Assembly (NCBI RefSeq): GCF_000701505.1
Contig: NZ_JNJB01000004.1
Location: forward strand, 124,001 to 188,000
Length of the DNA: 64,000 nucleotides
Direction of reading: 5' to 3'
From: Dyadobacter crusticola DSM 16708
Lineage (GTDB): Bacteria > Bacteroidota > Bacteroidia > Cytophagales > Spirosomataceae
The number at the start of each line of letters is the position of its first letter. Within the stretch, counting starts at the first letter, position 1. The notes beneath the pieces are model-generated. The model saw nothing but the letters and a program-made list of their open reading frames with translations. It made no database searches and had not been told where the DNA came from. The translations under genes and the position numbers were made by a program. Shown piece by piece: positions 59,504 through 64,000 of the stretch.

Positions 59504-60505
59504 ATGATCAAGTTCAAGACGAAAGACCGCCAGCCAAAACGCACGCTCTGGCTCCTGCTCCTCCTGCCTGCACTTTGGGGAAATACCACAACCCGCGAGA
59601 CACCATACCTCCACAACGTTCAGGGAGCAGCCACAGATACTTCTTCCTCAGGCAGCTTTTCCGTGATCAGCTACAACATCGCAGGCTTGCCGCAGCTCAT
59701 TTCCAGCGCAGCGACCGACCGCGCGCCCAGTATCCGCGAGATCGGCGCGCGCCTCAACGATTTCGATATTGTGCACGTGCAGGAGGATTTCAACTATAAC
59801 CGGACTTTGTACAGCGAGAACAAACACCCTTTCCGGACTATCAGCAAAGGCAAAATACCATTCGGCGACGGCTTGAATACACTGTCCAGATTTCCGGTAA
59901 GGGATTTACAAAGGATCAAATGGGAAGATTGTACCGGCGCTGATTGCCTAACCCCAAAAGGATTTACTTTCAGCCGGGTTGAAATTGCACGGGCAGTATT
60001 TATAGATTTTTACAATGTACACGCAAACGCATACAACCACCCAGCAGCAGCAAAAGCCCGCCGCCAGAATATTGCTCAGCTGGCCGACTATATCCGGCGG
60101 AATTCGGCCGGGAATGCAGTGATCCTGATGGGCGACCTGAATGGACGTTACAGCTACAACCTGGATAATATTTCGGTTTTGCAACAAGAACTTGGGTTGC
60201 AGGATGTGTGGGTGGAGAGTCAAAATGAAGGAAAATTACCCGAGCCACTCGCCGTCACTCCGGCCAAAGATATCTTGTCCATTGACAACGATGCTGAAAC
60301 GATAGACAAGATTCTCTACCGCAGCAGTGCTGCCATTCAAATTGAAACAACGGATTACGAATTTGAGAAAAGCCTCTTTTCTACGGCCGAAGGAGTCCCG
60401 CTTTCGGATCATCACCCGGTAACAGCGCGGTTTTCATGGCGCGTGAATGCACAGTCGCCTGCTATTTTTGCTGCCAATCCGAATGCAAAAAGGCAGGTTC
60501 GCTGA
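59504..60505 (+). CDS. Secreted endonuclease/exonuclease/phosphatase (EEP) family protein
   Basis: A 333-residue EEP enzyme with an N-terminal export segment (KRTLWLLLLLPALWG). The catalytic set is visible: Asn in VISYNIAGLPQLIS, Glu in VHVQEDFNYN, FYNVHANAYNHP, Asp/Asn in LMGDLNGRYS, and Asp/His in PLSDHHPVTA. The early motif and overall size are like sphingomyelinase-type or inositol-phosphate phosphodiesterases rather than DNases, but this is by impression. An upstream start at 59465 is possible; 59504 gives a normal leader. It diverges from the glycosyltransferase operon. Confidence 0.85.
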   Translation: MIKFKTKDRQPKRTLWLLLLLPALWGNTTTRETPYLHNVQGAATDTSSSGSFSVISYNIAGLPQLISSAATDRAPSIREIGARLNDFDIVHVQEDFNYNRTLYSENKHPFRTISKGKIPFGDGLNTLSRFPVRDLQRIKWEDCTGADCLTPKGFTFSRVEIARAVFIDFYNVHANAYNHPAAAKARRQNIAQLADYIRRNSAGNAVILMGDLNGRYSYNLDNISVLQQELGLQDVWVESQNEGKLPEPLAVTPAKDILSIDNDAETIDKILYRSSAAIQIETTDYEFEKSLFSTAEGVPLSDHHPVTARFSWRVNAQSPAIFAANPNAKRQVR

Positions 60506-60652
60506 GCTGCTTCTCAGCACATTATATAGCTATAAACCAAGACATTAAAATGGGATTAAAAGCAAATTAAATTTATTTTGTTTTGATTAATCCATTACCG
60601 AAGCTGCGTCGTAGATGATTTTAAAACTGTTTTCATCTTACTCCAACAGCTT

Positions 60653-62233
60653 ATGAAGATTCTCAACAATTCATCCCGGCGGGCGATCGCCGCTGCTTCC
60701 CTCAGTCTCCTTATTCTTTCATCCTGCGAGGATCACCGCGTTCCACCGACGGAACAAGCGCTGCCAGACAGGATTTTTTACGCATTATCAGACAACAACC
60801 AGCTGCACGAGATCAATGTCAGAAATACCGCTTCCCCATTGCGCTCATTCAGTGTAACCGGTCTTGCAAGCGGAGATAAACTGGCGGGTATCGACTTCCG
60901 TCCTGCTACAGGCCAGCTTTATGCGATCGGTACGTCCAGCGTTTTGTACCATGTGAATGTAAAAACGGGAGACCAGGAGGGTAAGGCCACGATTGTTGAT
61001 ACACTTGCAACTGCATTAAGCGGATCGAGCATTGGCTTTGATTTTAATCCAACTGTTGACAAAATCCGTGTTGTTACCAATACAGGTCAGAACCTGCGTT
61101 TAAACCCCGAAACCGGCGCAATACTTGCCGGCGACTCTCCATTGAACCCGGGCAGCCCGAAAGTAGGCGCAGTAGCCTACACTAACAGCAGGGCCGGCGT
61201 AACGGCAGCACCTGGAGGCGCGGGCACTACCCTGTACGACATTGATGCAGAGGCTAATATGCTTTACATTCAAAACCCGCCAAACCCGGGTACATTGGTG
61301 CCGGTGGGGCCGCTTGGGTTGGACATCAGCGAAGTAGGTGGTTTTGATATATCACCTGATATGGCCGAAGCAGACCGTTATCCGATTGCTTCCGTGAAAT
61401 TTGATAATAAATGGGAGCTGGATTATGTGGACTTGAACACCGGCAAACTGCAAAAGTTAGGTGATCTGCCAGCGAATGTAAATATTGTGGGTATCGCCAT
61501 TCCGGCAATGCCTGTTGCCTACGCACTCGATGCATCGAACAACCTCAAAATTTTCAATCCTATAAACGGAAGCGAATACGGTACGAAAGCGATTTCCGGC
61601 TTAAACGGAGTTATGCTGCAGGGAATCGATATCCGTCCGATGAATGGAAGACTTTATGCGCTGGGCGGCAACAGCAAGCTTTACGGAATCGACCTTGGAA
61701 GTGGCGCTGCTACCGAGCTGGCAATGCTTAAAGACGCGAGCAATAATCCTATTATGTTGAGCGGAACGCAGTTCGGCGTGGATTTCAATCCTGTTGCGGA
61801 CAGGCTTCGTGTCGTGAGCGACAATGGACAAAACCTGCGTATCAATGTGGATAATGGCGTGACGATCGTAGACGGCGCATTGAAGCTGGATAATGTTACT
61901 CCATTTGTTACCGCTGTGGCATACACCAACAGCTACCCTGGCGTGACTGCCGCTGCTGGCACTACGCTTTTTGACATTGACAGCCAAAAAGATATGATCT
62001 ACAAACAAACGCCTCCAAATGACGGGATACTGGCCGACGGAAAATCACTCGGCATTGACGCTGGTTCAAGCATTGGATTTGACATCGGCAACTTTACCGG
62101 AATGGGATATGCCATTTTCACAGTGGGAGGCACCACAAGCTTTTACACCGTAAACCCTGCAACCGGCGCTACGCAAATGAAATACGCATTCAGCAATCCG
62201 GTTATCGGACTTGCGACAGGTTTTGGTTTGTAA
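60653..62233 (+). CDS. DUF4394 lipoprotein, two tandem domains
   Basis: A 526-residue lipoprotein (lipobox LLILSSC). Two DUF4394 repeats follow, at about residues 40-275 and 285-525. Each has the order FRP..GQLYAIG, VGFDFNPTVDKIRVVTNTGQ-like, LRLNPETG-like, AYTNS and TLYDIDAEANMLYIQNPPN-like. The pattern is that of a beta-propeller, the two repeats making one or two propellers. No activity is known for the family. It is anchored to a membrane and exposed to the periplasm or the surface. It is a single gene with a strong terminator behind. Confidence 0.9.
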   Translation: MKILNNSSRRAIAAASLSLLILSSCEDHRVPPTEQALPDRIFYALSDNNQLHEINVRNTASPLRSFSVTGLASGDKLAGIDFRPATGQLYAIGTSSVLYHVNVKTGDQEGKATIVDTLATALSGSSIGFDFNPTVDKIRVVTNTGQNLRLNPETGAILAGDSPLNPGSPKVGAVAYTNSRAGVTAAPGGAGTTLYDIDAEANMLYIQNPPNPGTLVPVGPLGLDISEVGGFDISPDMAEADRYPIASVKFDNKWELDYVDLNTGKLQKLGDLPANVNIVGIAIPAMPVAYALDASNNLKIFNPINGSEYGTKAISGLNGVMLQGIDIRPMNGRLYALGGNSKLYGIDLGSGAATELAMLKDASNNPIMLSGTQFGVDFNPVADRLRVVSDNGQNLRINVDNGVTIVDGALKLDNVTPFVTAVAYTNSYPGVTAAAGTTLFDIDSQKDMIYKQTPPNDGILADGKSLGIDAGSSIGFDIGNFTGMGYAIFTVGGTTSFYTVNPATGATQMKYAFSNPVIGLATGFGL

Positions 62234-62246
62234 ATTTCGGTTTTGT

Positions 62247-62284
62247 AAAAACAGGCGGCCTGGGCATTCGGGCCGCCTGTTTTT
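62247..62284 (+). terminator. Rho-independent terminator
   Basis: A perfect 14-bp stem, AAAAACAGGCGGCC/GGCCGCCTGTTTTT, with a 10-nt loop and a T run, ending 50 bp before the next start. It follows the DUF4394 gene. Confidence 0.85.
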
Positions 62285-62333
62285 TTATCCGGCATAGTTA
62301 TTTCGTTTTGGTAAAAAACCGAAACCAGCAACT

Positions 62334-62837
62334 ATGAACTTTTTACGCATTCTGCCTATTGCCTTGCTCCTGTCGACCGCACCACTTTTTGGCCAAAGCA
62401 AAACAGACAGCATCCCGAAATACATCAAAGTACCAGCAGGATTTCTGATGGTACTGAGGCAGGGTGAAGATGTTTTTGCTGAAATAGAGCGCCTCGCTTC
62501 GAAAGAGCAGATCCCGGCAGCAAACTTCACTGCAATGGGTTTTGTAGATGCGCGCTTTGGCTTCTTCAACTTTAAAACCAAAGAATACGATCCCAAAGAA
62601 TTTAAGAACGTGGAGCTGGCTTCCATGCAGGGTTCCATTGCCTGGCAGGATAACAAACCTTCGCTGCATTGCCACGGCGTGGTCACGGGCAAGGATTTCA
62701 AAGCTTATGGCGGACACTTGCTCGCGGCGACTGTGAGCACGGGCTCGGTAGAGATCATGATCACAGTCCACGACAAACAGTTGCAGCGATTAATGGAGGA
62801 ACCTCCGGGCGCCAATGTACTCAATCTGAAACACTGA
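62334..62837 (+). CDS. Exported PPC/DUF296-domain protein
   Basis: A 167-residue protein with a clear signal peptide (MNFLRILPIALLLSTAPLFG then Q). The mature part is a PPC (plant and prokaryote conserved, DUF296) domain: GFLMVLRQGEDVFAEIERLA, IPAANFTAMGFVDARFGFFN, LHCHGVVTGKDFKAYGGHLL, and VEIMITV. The L-H-C-H and G-G-H-L-L motifs are the usual metal or trimer-site residues of prokaryotic PPC proteins. In plants the domain occurs in AT-hook DNA-binding proteins, but a signal peptide makes a DNA role unlikely here. It is probably a periplasmic protein of unknown function. Confidence 0.85.
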   Translation: MNFLRILPIALLLSTAPLFGQSKTDSIPKYIKVPAGFLMVLRQGEDVFAEIERLASKEQIPAANFTAMGFVDARFGFFNFKTKEYDPKEFKNVELASMQGSIAWQDNKPSLHCHGVVTGKDFKAYGGHLLAATVSTGSVEIMITVHDKQLQRLMEEPPGANVLNLKH

Positions 62838-62856
62838 CGCCGGTCGGTGGTATTGT

Positions 62857-64000
62857 CTATTTCTTCAACGACTTAATATACAGGATCACGGACTCAATAT
62901 CCGTATCCGAAAGCACGCCAACAAACGACGGCATTTCTTCATTATATCCTTTCACAATGCGCTTTGAAGGAGTGAGAATGGATTCACGAATGTATTTTTC
63001 GTCTGCAATTACCTTGCTCCCATCGTCAAAAACCCTTTCTGATTTGTACAGATTCTGAAACGGCGGCCCGTACATTCCGTCAGTCCGCAAACCTTCCGAG
63101 TGGCAGCCCGCACAAGCCATTTTCTGAAAAACCTCCCTACCCTTTTCAGCCGACGCCACTTCTGCTTTCACAGGTTCCGCGACTGCTTTTTGGGTTGTTA
63201 ACAAAGCCAGATCTACATTCGCGAAGCCGTATTTTTTAAAATCTACATCGCTGGTGTGGTTTAAAGTGAAATAGAAATGATCATTCAATTTTCGGCCGTC
63301 GGCCGCAAGCAGCTTATAGCCAACTTCCATTTGCATTACATCGGTCATGCCGGGAACGAGCAGCAGAATGTGCTTTTTATCCGGGGAAAGATAGGCGCCC
63401 GCCACTGACATGGTTTCCTCGCCTACACTGCCGTCCAGCTTGAAGTGGCCTGAGCCGTATTCTTCGGTCCGCTGGTAGTTGTATCTTTTGATCTCGTAGT
63501 TACCTGCATTGGTAGCAGCCGCCGCTTCAAGCGGTGAATCAAACCCGATGACAATACCCTGGGTACCTGCGCGAAAATGATTGGGCAGATAGCTCGGCTT
63601 GCCTGTGTACCGCAGCCGCAACAGGGAGCTGATCCCGGTGGAGCTGGAACCCCACAAATTGAACCCCGTCACATAAAGCTGCTCGTCGGCTGGGTTCATG
63701 GCGCCCTTCGAGGTAGGTGCCGGATAATTCGCATTGATAAACGAAACCCCGCCCTGGATTACCTTCGAAGCGCTGTCGATCAGAACGCGGAAAAGTCCGG
63801 GCTGGCCAAATGAGAAGTGGATCAGACTCCCGTTCAGCGGGCCCATTTTCTTGCCAGTAATCCACGCCTGTCCAAGGCTCGATCTGTCGACACTGTGAGG
63901 AATCCAGGTAAGGGGCGGCGTGATCTGCGGATTATCTGTCCGGTGCATGGTGGGCTGTACGCCAAAATAATCTCCCTTTTTTACGAGATAAATAGGCGAC
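62857..64000 (-). CDS. Cytochrome c-containing secreted protein, C-terminal part (runs off right edge)
   Basis: The reading frame is open from 64000 and its true start lies outside the window; about 380 codons are present. The first 280 residues seen read like the end of a beta-propeller or dehydrogenase-like protein plus a linking beta domain (SLIHFSFGQPGLFRVLIDSA, VTGFNLWGSSSTGISSLLRL). The last 100 residues are a class I cytochrome c with heme motif CAGCH, a GPPFQNLYK segment, and a likely distal Met in EEMPSFVGVLSD. The layout matches large periplasmic oxidoreductases of Bacteroidota that pass electrons to an attached heme domain. The substrate is unknown. Confidence 0.85.
   Translation of the reverse strand, partial: SPIYLVKKGDYFGVQPTMHRTDNPQITPPLTWIPHSVDRSSLGQAWITGKKMGPLNGSLIHFSFGQPGLFRVLIDSASKVIQGGVSFINANYPAPTSKGAMNPADEQLYVTGFNLWGSSSTGISSLLRLRYTGKPSYLPNHFRAGTQGIVIGFDSPLEAAAATNAGNYEIKRYNYQRTEEYGSGHFKLDGSVGEETMSVAGAYLSPDKKHILLLVPGMTDVMQMEVGYKLLAADGRKLNDHFYFTLNHTSDVDFKKYGFANVDLALLTTQKAVAEPVKAEVASAEKGREVFQKMACAGCHSEGLRTDGMYGPPFQNLYKSERVFDDGSKVIADEKYIRESILTPSKRIVKGYNEEMPSFVGVLSDTDIESVILYIKSLKK

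Noticed and set aside
1-64000. tRNA, rRNA or prophage integrase genes that could explain the island by site-specific integration
   Set aside because: None was seen; no tyrosine or serine recombinase and no tRNA-like cloverleaf was recognised next to the 17.4-23.1 kb island.

Overview
The window reads as chromosome of a Bacteroidota bacterium of the order Cytophagales, most like Dyadobacter or Spirosoma. The signs are TonB-dependent receptors with N-terminal carboxypeptidase-like domains, LytS-type kinases paired with LytTR regulators, DUF4394, DUF4180 and PQQ-propeller proteins, FtsX-type permeases of the 800-residue Bacteroidota kind, TAnnTTTG-like promoter elements, and the imuA/imuB/dnaE2 mutasome in place of a UmuDC operon. 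The genus is an inference. No rRNA, tRNA or CRISPR array was seen.

Layout. 0-9 kb: the edge of an AraC-type regulator, an ArsR-VOC-SRPBCC operon with a doubled palindromic operator, pirin, an NAD(P)-binding protein, an FtsX-type permease, a possible 56-residue protein, a TPR histidine kinase and a PhyH dioxygenase. 9-17.4 kb: a DNA-damage block with dnaE2 and imuB on the minus strand, diverging from dinD, alkB and a NYN/LOTUS protein, followed by DUF1330 and VanZ-like proteins. 17.4-23.1 kb: an accessory island. It holds an antitoxin whose PIN toxin is cut off by palindromic repeats, a small orphan gene behind a nested hairpin, an AT-rich ABC-3C conflict-system operon whose middle gene is frameshifted at nine A residues, and a permease remnant. 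23-31.3 kb: VOC proteins, hydrolases, a SIMPL protein, a PQQ propeller, the missing imuA, and a second ArsR-SRPBCC module. 31-37 kb: TonB, a LytTR regulator, an NmrA-like protein, ribokinase and two Tat-type ferritin-like proteins. 37-51 kb: a LytS/LytTR pair behind one TonB receptor, a second Oar-like receptor with a secreted phosphodiesterase, a membrane protein, a TlpA-type lipoprotein and a luciferase-like oxidoreductase. 52-55 kb: a GNAT/HTH toxin-antitoxin-like pair under a perfect palindrome, then a second LytS/LytTR pair and a shortened AraC regulator. 56-64 kb: a three-gene glycosyltransferase/flippase-like operon, a secreted EEP phosphodiesterase, a DUF4394 lipoprotein, an exported PPC-domain protein and a cytochrome c-containing protein that runs off the right edge.

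The most interesting connection is regulatory. imuA lies about 15 kb from imuB-dnaE2. Its promoter and the shared imuB/dinD promoter both carry a 17-bp palindrome of the form TGRTA-N7-TAYCA, each with a second, weaker copy 23 bp away. This predicts one SOS-like regulon joining mutagenic polymerase, DinD and AlkB. The other leading items are the ABC-3C operon, the GNAT/HTH module and the decayed toxin.
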